Positions 1 to 9,038 of a DNA stretch of 64,000 nt are shown here, piece by piece (the first letter of the stretch is position 1; every line of letters starts with the position of its first letter). The notes beneath the pieces were generated by a model. The model was not told the origin of the DNA, did no database searches, and saw only the letters and a list, made by a program, of their open reading frames with translations. This stretch comes from JAGOTP01 sp964567995. GTDB lineage: Bacteria > Patescibacteriota > Patescibacteriia > 2-12-FULL-60-25. A program made the position numbers and the translations under genes. The stretch is from the NCBI GenBank assembly GCA_964567995.1, contig CAZMOB010000003.1, forward strand, positions 1 to 64,000, in the 5' to 3' direction.

Positions 1-115
1 ATTAAGTTAGGCAGGGTGATGGTAAAGGTTTGAGGGGGTACAGAGGAGGGAGCCAACAGAAAACTGTGGAAAGCGTCCGGTTCCCTTCCGGGGACACTGA
101 AACGCCGAAATAGCC

Positions 116-141
116 AAACACCAGGTTTACACCTGGTGTTT
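116..141. terminator. Hairpin terminator 3' of the 617-aa secreted protein gene
   Basis: A perfect 11-bp stem (116-126 with 131-141) closes a four-base TTAC loop, and both ends carry A/T runs, so it could stop transcription from either side. It lies about 40 bp past the stop of the minus-strand gene at 181. The first 115 bases contain no supportable gene. Confidence 0.6.
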
Positions 142-180
142 CTGTATCTTAATCTTCTTTGAGGTTAGCTACGGTATTTC

Positions 181-2034
181 TTATTCATCCTGGCTTGTAC
201 ATACATCGCGTCCTTGTTTGAAGGTGGTGAAGTTTTGTTGGTGGGCGCTCTTATATTGATTTGTTATTCTTGTCTTAGCCTGTAAGAGCACGCGGTTGAT
301 AGTGGCTTTATCTGCAGTATTTGCATATTGAAGCAGGGAGCGATTGGCGTTGGCCCACAGAGTATCGAATGAAGCAAGCTCGATTACTGGTAAAGAAGAA
401 CTCTTCGGGTTATTTTGAACGCGGGTTTGTAGGGATCTGGTTTGTGTCGTTATAAAGGCTTCTAAGCCACGTTCATACTTGGTCCTGGCTTGGTTTAGAG
501 CCGTTCTCACGGTACTGAGACGGTTCTTGTTGATAGTAGCTCTCAGACGATATCCGACCTGTATATCAAAAGCAGCGAGCGAGCTTTGCTTCAATGTTTG
601 GCCCGCCTCATCTGTAGATCCTTTATATTCATCTATTACCTCTTCAGAGCAAGTCACCTCTGTAGATATTGAATCTAATTCGCTCGGTTCAGTCTGAGTG
701 GTTGAGTTAGGTAGAGAGCCTGTGTCTATATTACTGGCCGGACGGGCATAGCAAATATCGTTGGTTCTATAATCTGCTTCCGGAGTAATGACGACCCAAT
801 AGATTTCTCCGTTTTTCCCAAACCAAGCTCGGGGTGCACCTGTCCCATGTTCTAAGATTCGTGGAGCTGGGGCATTTGTAAACTGCGTGAGAGCATTACT
901 TCCAACATCATAGGTAAATACTTGGTTTACCCAAGTAGGATTCCCATTAGTCCTCGCGCCGTCATCGTACGTATAGGCACGATAGAGGGCTTTGGTACCA
1001 TCTGATAGAATATCTGATGTTTTTAGGTGTTGGTAAGGCGCAGAGATAAGACGGCTTACGTCTTTTAATTCACTGCCCGTCCAAAAAAAGGTTTTTGAGT
1101 CCGCTATGTTTTCCCAGCTAAATGTGGTTAATTCTGCCTTCGCTGCTGGGTCAAAACGATAGGTATAGCGGCCGATGTCCCGGGTCGTATCACTTTCCCA
1201 GCTATAGTAACGGTACATTCCTTCGCTAGACGTCGGTGCTTGAACACCATACACCACTCCCTGACTCCCTAGCATAGGCCATTCGCCCATACCTGCATCG
1301 ACCAACACGTGAGATCGAAGCACGCCCTCCTTCCAAAGGTACACGGACCTTAGGTCGTCATAACTGTTTTGATGACGATTGGATGTTTCTACCCCCGCCC
1401 ACACCAGCGATCCGTTAAAGAATTTTGGACCGTTATACTCTCCAGACGCCGAAATAGACTGAGTTGTACGTCCGTCAAACAACATGACTCTACTTTCGCC
1501 GAATACCGCTTGAGGAGTTGCTCCACTCGTGTCGACCCGAAGGTCGGTGATGCGTCGAACCCAGGCAACTTTCCCAGAAGCGTCTACCGTGGGTTGATAG
1601 TTTGTAATATCTCCCGTTGGAGAAGTAAGGCGAGCTACTCGGGTACCATCGAAAAAGAAGATATCCGTTCGGAAACTTCCTTCTCCGCCTGTTTTTTCTG
1701 TCCACACGATCTTATTAGGAGCGGCAGCACTTAGGCTTTCGGCTATTCCTTGTTCGGTTAGTACACGTGATGCTGTACCGTCAAAGTACACGATCTTTCC
1801 GCCCGCCCCTCCATTCTCTGGCTGTTCTGACCAGACGGCTTTGCCCTCCTCTAGAGGAATAAGGAAATTTTTTCCTGTGCGACTATGCGTAAGTCGAGAT
1901 GTGGTATATCCCGGTGCACTTAAAGCGCATAGAGGATCAACGGAGAGGGAGGAAGAGGCAGCTAAAATAGGTTCTGTATAAAAGAGAAGAGACGAAGCGA
2001 TTAAAAAGCTACTTAATGAACGTGAAAAGTGCAT
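181..2034 (-). CDS. Secreted protein with propeller-like repeats, unknown function
   Basis: The 617-residue product starts with a signal peptide of about 25 residues (hydrophobic core SFLIASSLLF, likely cleavage after ILA), so it should be exported. Residues about 50-420 contain recurring short beta-strand blocks around an FDGT motif (YFDGT, FFDGT, LFDGR) alternating with W- and Y-rich strands, which suggests a beta-propeller. The last 120 residues are predicted helical and Lys/Arg/Gln-rich. A -10-like TATTCT lies 10 nt before the ATG and no Shine-Dalgarno sequence is visible. I do not recognise a named family; a surface-binding role is inference. Confidence 0.8.
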   Translation of the reverse strand: MHFSRSLSSFLIASSLLFYTEPILAASSSLSVDPLCALSAPGYTTSRLTHSRTGKNFLIPLEEGKAVWSEQPENGGAGGKIVYFDGTASRVLTEQGIAESLSAAAPNKIVWTEKTGGEGSFRTDIFFFDGTRVARLTSPTGDITNYQPTVDASGKVAWVRRITDLRVDTSGATPQAVFGESRVMLFDGRTTQSISASGEYNGPKFFNGSLVWAGVETSNRHQNSYDDLRSVYLWKEGVLRSHVLVDAGMGEWPMLGSQGVVYGVQAPTSSEGMYRYYSWESDTTRDIGRYTYRFDPAAKAELTTFSWENIADSKTFFWTGSELKDVSRLISAPYQHLKTSDILSDGTKALYRAYTYDDGARTNGNPTWVNQVFTYDVGSNALTQFTNAPAPRILEHGTGAPRAWFGKNGEIYWVVITPEADYRTNDICYARPASNIDTGSLPNSTTQTEPSELDSISTEVTCSEEVIDEYKGSTDEAGQTLKQSSLAAFDIQVGYRLRATINKNRLSTVRTALNQARTKYERGLEAFITTQTRSLQTRVQNNPKSSSLPVIELASFDTLWANANRSLLQYANTADKATINRVLLQAKTRITNQYKSAHQQNFTTFKQGRDVCTSQDE

Positions 2035-2070
2035 AGCTAGATTTAGAATAACTAGTATTTGAAGTATATC

Positions 2071-2084
2071 AGTATTACAATACT
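2071..2084. repeat. Small inverted repeat AGTATT-AC-AATACT
   Basis: This 6-bp perfect inverted repeat with a 2-bp spacer sits in the roughly 200-bp gap between the divergent genes at 2034 and 2245, just upstream of the promoter region of the minus-strand gene. It could be an operator, but it is short and AT-rich and may be chance. I see nothing else in this gap. Confidence 0.25.
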
Positions 2085-2244
2085 ATGTCTCTGCCATGTT
2101 TCATGTAGGTGGATCATTTGATTCATCAGAACAAGTTTACCCCCATTTCCCCGAATACCCTGATACGCCGGATTAAAAGTTCGTAGTGCGATACCTCTTC
2201 TTCTAGCTTCGTTCTCGCTCCAATGTTATCGAGATCGGTATTTT

Positions 2245-2595
2245 TTGAGCTGGATTCACAGATACAAACTGGATAATTATAGTAATGGGATTGACGGATT
2301 GATCGTATTAGCAGCCATTTCCTACGTTTATCCAATCAGTTCAGGTCAGGTCCTTATTACGATCGGAACATGCGTATTATTTACCGTCTTTGGCTTACTC
2401 TCTCGATATAACGTGATACGAAAAAGTAATTTCATAAACTACAACGTGTACTCTTTCGTGTTTCTGGCAGCGATTGCTTACGTTCATCCAAATATTTGGC
2501 TTATCGTAGCAGCCTCACTCGCGAACGTGATGGGATATCATGGGGTTAAGCAATGGTGGAAACGACAAAGAGTCATGAAAAAAGCCGTGAAATAG
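2245..2595 (+). CDS. Small multi-pass membrane protein
   Basis: This 116-residue product has three to four hydrophobic segments and a basic C-terminal tail ending near KQWWKRQRVMKKAVK. Two halves look like an internal duplication: AAISYVYP near residue 25 and AAIAYVHP near residue 75, each followed by a long hydrophobic stretch. The proposed start is TTG at 2245. The frame stays open upstream to about 2164 but has no better start codon. It ends 46 bp before the next ATG. No family is recognised. The hydrophobic periodicity and duplication support a real gene; the exact start is uncertain. Confidence 0.55.
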   Translation: MSWIHRYKLDNYSNGIDGLIVLAAISYVYPISSGQVLITIGTCVLFTVFGLLSRYNVIRKSNFINYNVYSFVFLAAIAYVHPNIWLIVAASLANVMGYHGVKQWWKRQRVMKKAVK

Positions 2596-2620
2596 AAGAG
2601 CGAAAGAAGCGGCTTTGGTA

Positions 2621-2629
2621 TGGTATACT
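2621..2629 (+). promoter_or_regulatory. Extended -10 element, near-leaderless promoter
   Basis: TGGTATACT is a TGn extended -10 whose hexamer ends 12 nt before the ATG at 2642. Transcription starting 6-8 nt downstream would leave a 5' leader of about 4-6 nt, too short for a Shine-Dalgarno sequence. Confidence 0.6.
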
Positions 2630-2641
2630 CCGAGTAAATTT

Positions 2642-5600
2642 ATGCGTTCATTCACAACCTACTTCGCTATCGCCACCGCCGTCATGGCAGCTGTCATTGT
2701 CCTTTTTCCTGGATCATCCGTCCAAGCAGCCGCGGGGCAGGTACTGGTCACGGTTCGTGATGAGCTGCGCTTGCCAATCGCCGGTGCCACGGTTGAAGTC
2801 AGTTGTAATGCCGTAGCGTATGCCACACTGGGCACGACGAGCGCCACAGGCACCGTCGTAGGTGATCCGACGATTGGCACAACGTGTGTGAATGGGAGCG
2901 CGCCCTTGTTTCGCGTTTCAAGCAGCACGTTTCCAACACAGTATCATCCAATCATCTACTATTCTCTTCTCCCCTACTACACCAGCGTCGATCCAAATAC
3001 GACGAGTACGAGCATCAGCGGTTCAACCAACCGGTTTATCTTTGGAGTAGAGACGACCGGTACCTACGCTATTAGCGCCTGGAATGCGGTGGAAGATCCA
3101 ACCTCTCTCCCCTTCCCAACCGGACCAGCCGAGTATACAACCACCACTTCACTCATTGCTTTCAACTGGGGAACCGACACTTCTCCCTATCCAGGGATCA
3201 ATGCCACTGATTGGCAGGTGAGAGCCACCAAAACCGTCACGCTCGGCGCCGGCTGGTATCAATTCGATATCGCGAGCGATGACGGGTCACGAGTCATCCT
3301 TGATGGAACAACTATTCTCGACAAATACTTTCTTCAGGCACTGCCGGGTAGGCCATACACCAAACGCCTCTACGTAAGCGCAGGCAGCCATACCATTCAA
3401 ATTCAGTATTATGAACACACGGGCTTAACCGGGCTCTATTTCCGCTTTTATCCTATTGATACTCCAGGCGCACCCGTGATCGATATTGGTGCGCCCGTTA
3501 GTTCTCCTGTAAATAATCGAATCGCTCCTTCCCTTGGGCTGCATACCGATACCGCTGGGAACGTGACATTCGGTGGAGGATGTACAAGCACCGATCCAAT
3601 CCAAATTAGCGTCGGAACAAGTACGATCAGTATGAATATTCTGCCAAATGGCACCTACGGAAGCTGCACGATGACCGTTACCGATCCAGATACGGAGCTC
3701 TCTACCACCGTCAGCATTCCTTCGTTTGCCGTAGACGAGCCACCTTTAATCAGCATTTCTACTTGCGATGAATTATTCGGACTTGATCAAGTGAGTACCA
3801 ACTACGCCGTTGATATTGAGCTCGCCAACGATATCGATTGCGGAGAAATTCCACGCGATTCAATTGAATGGTCTGGCCATCCATTTATCGGTATATTTGA
3901 TGGAAATGGGAATACGATCGAAAATATAGCTCTGTTCGATTTTGCACCGAATATTGGAATCTTTGCCGAAGTAAATGGAGCAACCTTCAAGAACCTCCGC
4001 CTTGATGCCACGAACATTGAGGGCTATCAAAATATCGGGCTTATCGCCGGATCAGCGACCAATCCAACATTGACGAATGTTCACCTCACGAATGGGGTAA
4101 TCACCTTTATTTTTCCATTTTCACTCTCGGAAATGGGGGGTATATTTGGAGAAGTATATCTCACCAATGGAACAACGACTCACTGGTCAAATGTGAGCGT
4201 TGATACAACGATCAATGCTTCCCGGGGCAAAGTAGGAGGACTTGCCGGCATCATAAGTATGTACAACACCTCAACCCTTCTCCTAGACAACACACAGGCT
4301 TCAGGAGATAGTACATACTTTGGAAGCAATTCTTCAAACAAGATGGGGGGCTTCTTTGGCAGCTTGAGCATGACCGCAAGTACCACAGCCACAATCATTA
4401 ACTCAAGCGTGAATACAAATCTCGATGCCAACTCTTCATCTGGAAACGGTGGCTTTATTGGCACACTCACGCTCGACACATCTGGCGAGACGCGGCTTTC
4501 CATCTCCTACTCAAGTTCTTCTGCAACAATTTCGGGCGCCAACTCGTTGGGTGGACTTATCGGAGAAACAGCCATTTCAGATTTAGGCGGAAACCTCACG
4601 GTGCGTCTCGATCACAACCAATTATCAGCCAGCATATCTGGGACAGGCAATAACGTGGGCGGAGTCATTGGATACTTACAAAATATAGTCTCCACCTCAC
4701 TCCAAAGTAACATTTATATTGATTCAAATGCCATCTCCGGAACGATTAGCGGAGTGGAAAATGTGGGTGGCATTCTTGGTGGTTCAGGAAGCAATGGAAA
4801 CGGATTTCACATCGATCACACAAATGGAATAGGCGAGCTGCTGATTTCGAATAATTCAAGTACCGCCTCGATTAACGGGAATAGCGCTGGAGGTATTGTG
4901 GGATTTCTGTCGTGTGAATCTGAGAATCTGTCCCAAGATACCGCCTGTTCTATTCGCCAAAATACGGTCAGCGGAAACGTCGTAGGGACAAGTAAAGTCG
5001 GGGGAATCGCCGGCTCGCTCGATGGAGATATCAACGTAGAAGACATCTATGCAACCGGTGATGTAACAGGCGCAACCGATGTTGGTGGACTCATCGGGGC
5101 CCTTACCTCAAACCGTTCCTCTACAAATATCCAGAATGGCTACTATGCTGGCACCATCCATACGGCCGGTGGATCGCCTCTGCGCATTGGAGGCATCATC
5201 GGCAACGCCAGTAGCGTAAGCAGCTATCCTACCATCCGTCATCTATTCACAGATGTGGCCCTGGATGATGTAAGTGGGGTAGGTCAGATAGGTGGTGCAT
5301 TCGGCGCCCTAACAGATATCACCCCAGAAGATATTAGCTACCGTCTGGCCTCGGGCACCGCACCCAGCTGTGTCTATGGAATAACCAGCTCAGCCTTCTG
5401 CTCACGAAAACTCGATACAAGCTATTTCTATCTGACAGACAATGATCCACTCAATTCGTGGAATTTCACTACCGTTTGGCTCGCCCATACCAACACGCTT
5501 CCGACCCTTCGCATGGCCGCCGTGGGTAGCGACAACAACGGGCCTCGCCTCACAGAACTGTTCGTTCGTCCCGCTAGCACCGATGCACAGGTCTATTGGA

Positions 5601-6481
5601 CAACAAACGAACCCGCCTCATCCAATGTGGTTTACGGACTAGGCTCCTCATTCGACCAAACGGTCGGCGTACGCGATCTGTCTCCACGCGTTCAAAGACA
5701 CCAAGTCGCTCTTTCCAGCCTTCTCCCCTGTCGAACGTATCAATTCAAAGCAATCTCGGCAGACCGGTATGGGAATAACAGCACGAGTACGGGTACCGCA
5801 TTTACGACTACCGGCTGTGAAAGCGGCAAAGGATCATTCGGAGGGACGCCTTCACCCATTCTTCTAGTTCCAGTCTCAAATGTGAGTTTACCTCAAGCCA
5901 CCTCTGCTCAAGCATTCCCACCAAGTACTACTCAGTCGGCTCCAATCGACGCTCAGGGCCAGCCTCTCTTGGTTGCAGGCTCCTCTGCGAGCCCTTCCCC
6001 ACGCTGCTACCAAATAACATTCACTCGGGACCTGCGTGTAGGCATGAATGCGCCTGATGTAAAAGAGCTCCAACGGTTCTTAAATACGCACGATGCTCCG
6101 ATCTTCAATGGAACATCAAGCCTTGTCGGATCCGAGACGACCTACTTCGGACAAGGCACGAAACGAGCATTGATGAATTTCCAACGAGCTCGCCAATTGC
6201 CTACGGACGGCCTATTCGCCAGCACCACCCGCCAATTGATCCAAAGCTTAGTATCACAGGCAACCTGTCCAACAAACCTCGTCTTTGGGAGAGCTCTCAA
6301 ACTAGGCATGAATGGAACCGATGTTCGCCAACTACAAGGCTTCCTAGGCGTGAGCGAGACCGGCTTCTTTGGACCACTGACTCAAAAGGCTCTTCAACTT
6401 TTCCAAAAGACTCGTCGCCTTACGATCAGCGGAACCACCGATGAAGCCACACGCACATTGCTTAACACTCTAGTGAAGTAG
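2642..6481 (+). CDS. Large secreted protein with PA14-like, GLUG-like and peptidoglycan-binding domains
   Basis: This product of about 1279 residues begins with a signal peptide (core YFAIATAVMAAVIVLF, cleavage near VQA-AA). Next come a PA14-like sugar-binding region (about 165-275; WYQFDIASDDGSR, then YEHTGLTGLYFRF), a long right-handed repeat region with GLUG-like glycine motifs (about 420-880; GGLIG, GGIVG, GGIIG), a fibronectin-III-like domain (about 965-1060) and two peptidoglycan-binding repeats at the C-terminus (VGMNAPDVKELQRFL; LGMNGTDVRQLQGFLG). It probably anchors to peptidoglycan and displays an adhesin-like stalk. The ATG at 2642 is preferred over an upstream TTG because the extended -10 TGGTATACT (2621-2629) lies between them. 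Confidence 0.85.
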   Translation: MRSFTTYFAIATAVMAAVIVLFPGSSVQAAAGQVLVTVRDELRLPIAGATVEVSCNAVAYATLGTTSATGTVVGDPTIGTTCVNGSAPLFRVSSSTFPTQYHPIIYYSLLPYYTSVDPNTTSTSISGSTNRFIFGVETTGTYAISAWNAVEDPTSLPFPTGPAEYTTTTSLIAFNWGTDTSPYPGINATDWQVRATKTVTLGAGWYQFDIASDDGSRVILDGTTILDKYFLQALPGRPYTKRLYVSAGSHTIQIQYYEHTGLTGLYFRFYPIDTPGAPVIDIGAPVSSPVNNRIAPSLGLHTDTAGNVTFGGGCTSTDPIQISVGTSTISMNILPNGTYGSCTMTVTDPDTELSTTVSIPSFAVDEPPLISISTCDELFGLDQVSTNYAVDIELANDIDCGEIPRDSIEWSGHPFIGIFDGNGNTIENIALFDFAPNIGIFAEVNGATFKNLRLDATNIEGYQNIGLIAGSATNPTLTNVHLTNGVITFIFPFSLSEMGGIFGEVYLTNGTTTHWSNVSVDTTINASRGKVGGLAGIISMYNTSTLLLDNTQASGDSTYFGSNSSNKMGGFFGSLSMTASTTATIINSSVNTNLDANSSSGNGGFIGTLTLDTSGETRLSISYSSSSATISGANSLGGLIGETAISDLGGNLTVRLDHNQLSASISGTGNNVGGVIGYLQNIVSTSLQSNIYIDSNAISGTISGVENVGGILGGSGSNGNGFHIDHTNGIGELLISNNSSTASINGNSAGGIVGFLSCESENLSQDTACSIRQNTVSGNVVGTSKVGGIAGSLDGDINVEDIYATGDVTGATDVGGLIGALTSNRSSTNIQNGYYAGTIHTAGGSPLRIGGIIGNASSVSSYPTIRHLFTDVALDDVSGVGQIGGAFGALTDITPEDISYRLASGTAPSCVYGITSSAFCSRKLDTSYFYLTDNDPLNSWNFTTVWLAHTNTLPTLRMAAVGSDNNGPRLTELFVRPASTDAQVYWTTNEPASSNVVYGLGSSFDQTVGVRDLSPRVQRHQVALSSLLPCRTYQFKAISADRYGNNSTSTGTAFTTTGCESGKGSFGGTPSPILLVPVSNVSLPQATSAQAFPPSTTQSAPIDAQGQPLLVAGSSASPSPRCYQITFTRDLRVGMNAPDVKELQRFLNTHDAPIFNGTSSLVGSETTYFGQGTKRALMNFQRARQLPTDGLFASTTRQLIQSLVSQATCPTNLVFGRALKLGMNGTDVRQLQGFLGVSETGFFGPLTQKALQLFQKTRRLTISGTTDEATRTLLNTLVK

Positions 6482-6499
6482 GCTGATCCGTAGGATAGA

Positions 6500-6528
6500 A
6501 AAACCGACCGTGCAAAACGGTCGGTTTT
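6500..6528 (+). terminator. Intrinsic terminator of the 1279-aa gene
   Basis: A perfect 12-bp stem, AAAACCGACCGT (6500-6511) with its complement (6517-6528), has a GCAAA loop and ends in TTTT. It follows the stop codon by about 20 bp. It covers any upstream start proposed for the next gene and so supports the start at 6558. Confidence 0.85.
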
Positions 6529-6557
6529 GCGCTATCGTCAGAACCAAATCTAGTCAT

Positions 6558-7202
6558 ATGCAATCCATTTTCGACTTTTTCCTGAGAGCAGAAAAACTCA
6601 AAGCGACCCTTCGAGCCTCGTGGACAAGCGATTCCAGCCGTTCAGAAAGCGTCGCTGATCACTCTTGGATGTCTTGTTTATTAGCCATGACAGTATTTGA
6701 GAAAGTCAGTGTTCCGCTAGACCGCGAGCGCGTGCTCAAGATGATCATCTTGCATGATCTGGCCGAAGCGGTAACGGGTGATATTCCTCTAACCGATCAA
6801 CAAGGCTCTTTCAGTCACGAAGCCAAACATCTGGCTGAGCGAAAGGCGATGGATTATTTGCTTGCTCCATTGGACGAAGCCACTAAAGCCAGCTTTCTTG
6901 ATCTGTGGGAAGAAAATGAACACGGAGAAACATTAGAAGCAAAGTTCGTACATGCGATCGACTATCTTGAAGGTTGCTTGCAATACTGGTCGATGGATCT
7001 CGAAAAATGGACTAGCGAAGATTATAAAGTTGCGGTCTATTATCGTGATGAACGATATCAATTTGATGCGTTTCTTAAAGCATTCAAAACATTCGTCGAT
7101 GAGAAAACGATGGAGAAAATCCTAGAATCAACGAAAACGTCATTTTTAGCGCCAGAATTGATCGAAAAATATCAACGTAGTCGCTCATCTCCAATAAACT
7201 GA
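6558..7202 (+). CDS. HD-domain 5'-nucleotidase of the YfbR/HDDC2 type
   Basis: This 214-residue protein fits the HD-domain nucleotidases that hydrolyse (deoxy)nucleoside 5'-monophosphates with a divalent metal. Visible metal-site motifs are VADHSW (His35), ILHDLAEAVTGDIP (His66-Asp67 and Glu70) and a late Asp in HAIDYLEG (about 142). The family is usually near 200 residues, so the length fits. I chose ATG 6558 because the longer reading would begin inside the terminator hairpin at 6500-6528. It is a single gene between two hairpins; nucleotide-pool cleaning is the likely role, with substrate preference unknown. Confidence 0.85.
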   Translation: MQSIFDFFLRAEKLKATLRASWTSDSSRSESVADHSWMSCLLAMTVFEKVSVPLDRERVLKMIILHDLAEAVTGDIPLTDQQGSFSHEAKHLAERKAMDYLLAPLDEATKASFLDLWEENEHGETLEAKFVHAIDYLEGCLQYWSMDLEKWTSEDYKVAVYYRDERYQFDAFLKAFKTFVDEKTMEKILESTKTSFLAPELIEKYQRSRSSPIN

Positions 7203-7205
7203 CAA

Positions 7206-7266
7206 CCGCGCCACCTGAGGAGGTACCGCAGATACGCCTTAGGCGGTGCAGTTCTCAGGGGCGCGG
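7206..7266. terminator. Compound hairpin between convergent genes
   Basis: The outer stem pairs CCGCGCC (7206-7212) and CCTGAG (7214-7219) with CTCAGG-GGCGCGG (7254-7266). The enclosed segment forms a second hairpin (for example CGCC-TTA-GGCG at 7235-7245). It lies between the HD gene (+) and the GC-rich gene at 7296 (-) and probably ends both transcripts. Confidence 0.6.
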
Positions 7267-7295
7267 CTTGTGAGAGCCTTCCACGTATTTTCGAC

Positions 7296-7901
7296 TCAAG
7301 GAATCTCGTTGACCACCTGACGATCCTTCAGGACGAGCGGGCCATCGGCGAGGCCCGCCAAGCAGCGAGCGATCAGTGCTTCATCCGCATCAGCCAGGAA
7401 GTGAGGAAAAAGCGTCTTAATCGCATCCGACGGGAGCATCACCCAGACATGCCTGAACCACTGTCCCTGGCTCATGATGGTCTGAGCCGCGAGCGCGGGA
7501 CCATCAGTGGTCTTCACTGCAGGCGCTCGGAGATTCGTGAGATACCCTCCCCACGCACCGTCCCCATCAGCCTCGATCAGATCCTGCGCGCGAGAGGCGG
7601 ACATGAGGATACACGGCAGGTGTCGGCGGTTCAGCCAGGTCTTTCCTCCCTGATCGCTCGAGAGACAGAACACGAAATGAGTCGCGATGACGACGGCCTC
7701 ACGGATCGTCTCGATCCATTCCTGAGGGCCTCCTTCGCACGGCGGTTCGGCGCGCATTCGAACACGCTCCCTGGCCACCTTGAGCGCAGCGGCGATCTCT
7801 CGCACATGAGCGAGCTCGGACTTGGTGGGCTGGCGATCGCACAGCCCAAGTGAAAGGCAGAGCTGGTCGAATTCAGTATCATCCGTCGTTTTCGTCATCA
7901 T
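7296..7901 (-). CDS. GC-rich single-gene unit A: protein of unknown function
   Basis: This product of about 201 residues has no signal peptide, membrane segment or recognised motif. It is rich in Ala, Arg and Asp/Glu and has scattered Cys (residues about 15, 21, 55, 79, 97). The codons are visibly GC-richer than in neighbouring genes. A Shine-Dalgarno GAGGAAG (7906-7912) precedes two adjacent ATG codons (7901 and 7898); the second has the better spacing. The gene has its own consensus promoter (7976-8004), a leader hairpin TGTCTGC/GCAGACA, and a compound hairpin after the stop. No function is proposed. Confidence 0.75.
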   Translation of the reverse strand: MMTKTTDDTEFDQLCLSLGLCDRQPTKSELAHVREIAAALKVARERVRMRAEPPCEGGPQEWIETIREAVVIATHFVFCLSSDQGGKTWLNRRHLPCILMSASRAQDLIEADGDGAWGGYLTNLRAPAVKTTDGPALAAQTIMSQGQWFRHVWVMLPSDAIKTLFPHFLADADEALIARCLAGLADGPLVLKDRQVVNEIP

Positions 7902-7975
7902 GGAGCTTCCTCATTTCTCTGATGTCTGCTCTTTCTTGGCAGACAGGGTAGGAGTTGGTACCGAAAGAACGAATA

Positions 7976-8004
7976 TTTATAGTAAAACAAAGACATTTTG
8001 TCAA
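7976..8004 (-). promoter_or_regulatory. Consensus sigma70-type promoter of unit A
   Basis: On the minus strand TTGACA (7999-8004) and TATAAA (7976-7981) are separated by exactly 17 bp. The predicted leader of about 68 nt contains a 7-bp hairpin and a Shine-Dalgarno sequence. Confidence 0.85.
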
Positions 8005-8078
8005 TCAAGAGGATCTATTTAGGTGCATTTTAAAGGACCGCTTACCCGAACCACTTACCTCCTGTACCATAGAAGTCT

Positions 8079-8984
8079 ATGCAAAAACTCATCCCCCATC
8101 TCTGGTTCAACACCGAAGCAAAAGAGGCGGCCACTTTTTATACGAGTGTGTTTCCCGAATCAGCAGTCACCGCTGTCTCAACCATTTCTGGAACTCCCTC
8201 CGGTGATTGCGACATCGTATCGTTTACTCTTTGGGGTCTGCCGTTCATGGCGATCAGCGCTGGTCCGTATTTCAAATTCAACCCATCGATCTCATTCATG
8301 GTGAACTTTGACCCATCACGAGACCCAGAAGCCAAAAAGCATCTTGACGAGGTCTGGAGCAAGTTAGCCGAGGGTGGAAAAGCCCTCATGCCGCTCGATG
8401 TGTATCCTTTCAGCGAGCAGTACGGCTGGATCCAGGATAAATATGGCTTGTCTTGGCAACTCATCCTCACCAAACCAGAAGGTCAGGAACGACCGCCGAT
8501 TCTTTCCTCCCTCTTATTCACGGGAGATGTGTGCGGAAAAACCGAAGAAGCCACAGAGTTCTATCTCTCAATCTTCAAAAACACTGAGCGTGGAACGTTC
8601 GCCCGTTACCCAGCCGGATCAGAACCGGATAAAGAAGGAACCGTCATGTTCACGGATTTCAAACTGGAAGATCGCTGGTTTACGGCTATGGATAGCGCTC
8701 ACAAGCACGAGTTTTCCTTCAATGAGGCTGTATCGTTTATTGTGAATTGCGATACACAAGAAGAAATCGACTATTACTGGGAAAAACTCTCGGCCGTTCC
8801 GGAAGCAGAACAATGTGGGTGGTTAAAGGACAAATATGGCGTTTCTTGGCAGATTACGCCCAGCGACATGCAAGCGATGCTGAGCAAAGGAACACCAGAG
8901 CAAGTCGATCGTGTAACGCGAATCTTCCTGCAGATGAAGAAGTTCGATCTCGCGAAACTCAAACAGGCCTACGAGGGGGCATAA
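8079..8984 (+). CDS. Duplicated VOC-superfamily (PhnB-like) protein
   Basis: Two PhnB-like (3-demethylubiquinone methyltransferase-like, VOC fold) domains sit in tandem in 301 residues. The first spans about 1-130 (IPHLWFNTEAKEAATFYTSVF to QDKYGLSWQL) and the second about 145-275 (SLLFTGDVCGKTEEATEFYLSIF to KDKYGVSWQI). The shared D-K-Y-G-hydrophobic-SWQ ending makes the duplication clear. VOC proteins of this group bind small ligands; activity is unknown despite the family name. TACCAT (8065-8070) lies 8 nt before the ATG and no Shine-Dalgarno is visible, which fits a leaderless mRNA. Confidence 0.85.
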   Translation: MQKLIPHLWFNTEAKEAATFYTSVFPESAVTAVSTISGTPSGDCDIVSFTLWGLPFMAISAGPYFKFNPSISFMVNFDPSRDPEAKKHLDEVWSKLAEGGKALMPLDVYPFSEQYGWIQDKYGLSWQLILTKPEGQERPPILSSLLFTGDVCGKTEEATEFYLSIFKNTERGTFARYPAGSEPDKEGTVMFTDFKLEDRWFTAMDSAHKHEFSFNEAVSFIVNCDTQEEIDYYWEKLSAVPEAEQCGWLKDKYGVSWQITPSDMQAMLSKGTPEQVDRVTRIFLQMKKFDLAKLKQAYEGA

Positions 8985-9038
8985 GCATTCATAAGGCTTG
9001 AATGCGTCATAGTCGCTCGCGACACGCGTCTTAAGAGC

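Noticed and set aside
1..157. Minus-strand frame open from about 157 to the window edge without a stop
   Set aside because: It has no start codon, runs through a perfect 11-bp terminator hairpin and cannot be followed beyond the edge, so it is not supportable as a gene.
2126..2335. 69-codon minus-strand ORF opposite the small membrane gene
   Set aside because: Its first half has no protein-like character. The plus-strand frame has hydrophobic periodicity and an internal repeat, so it is the better candidate.
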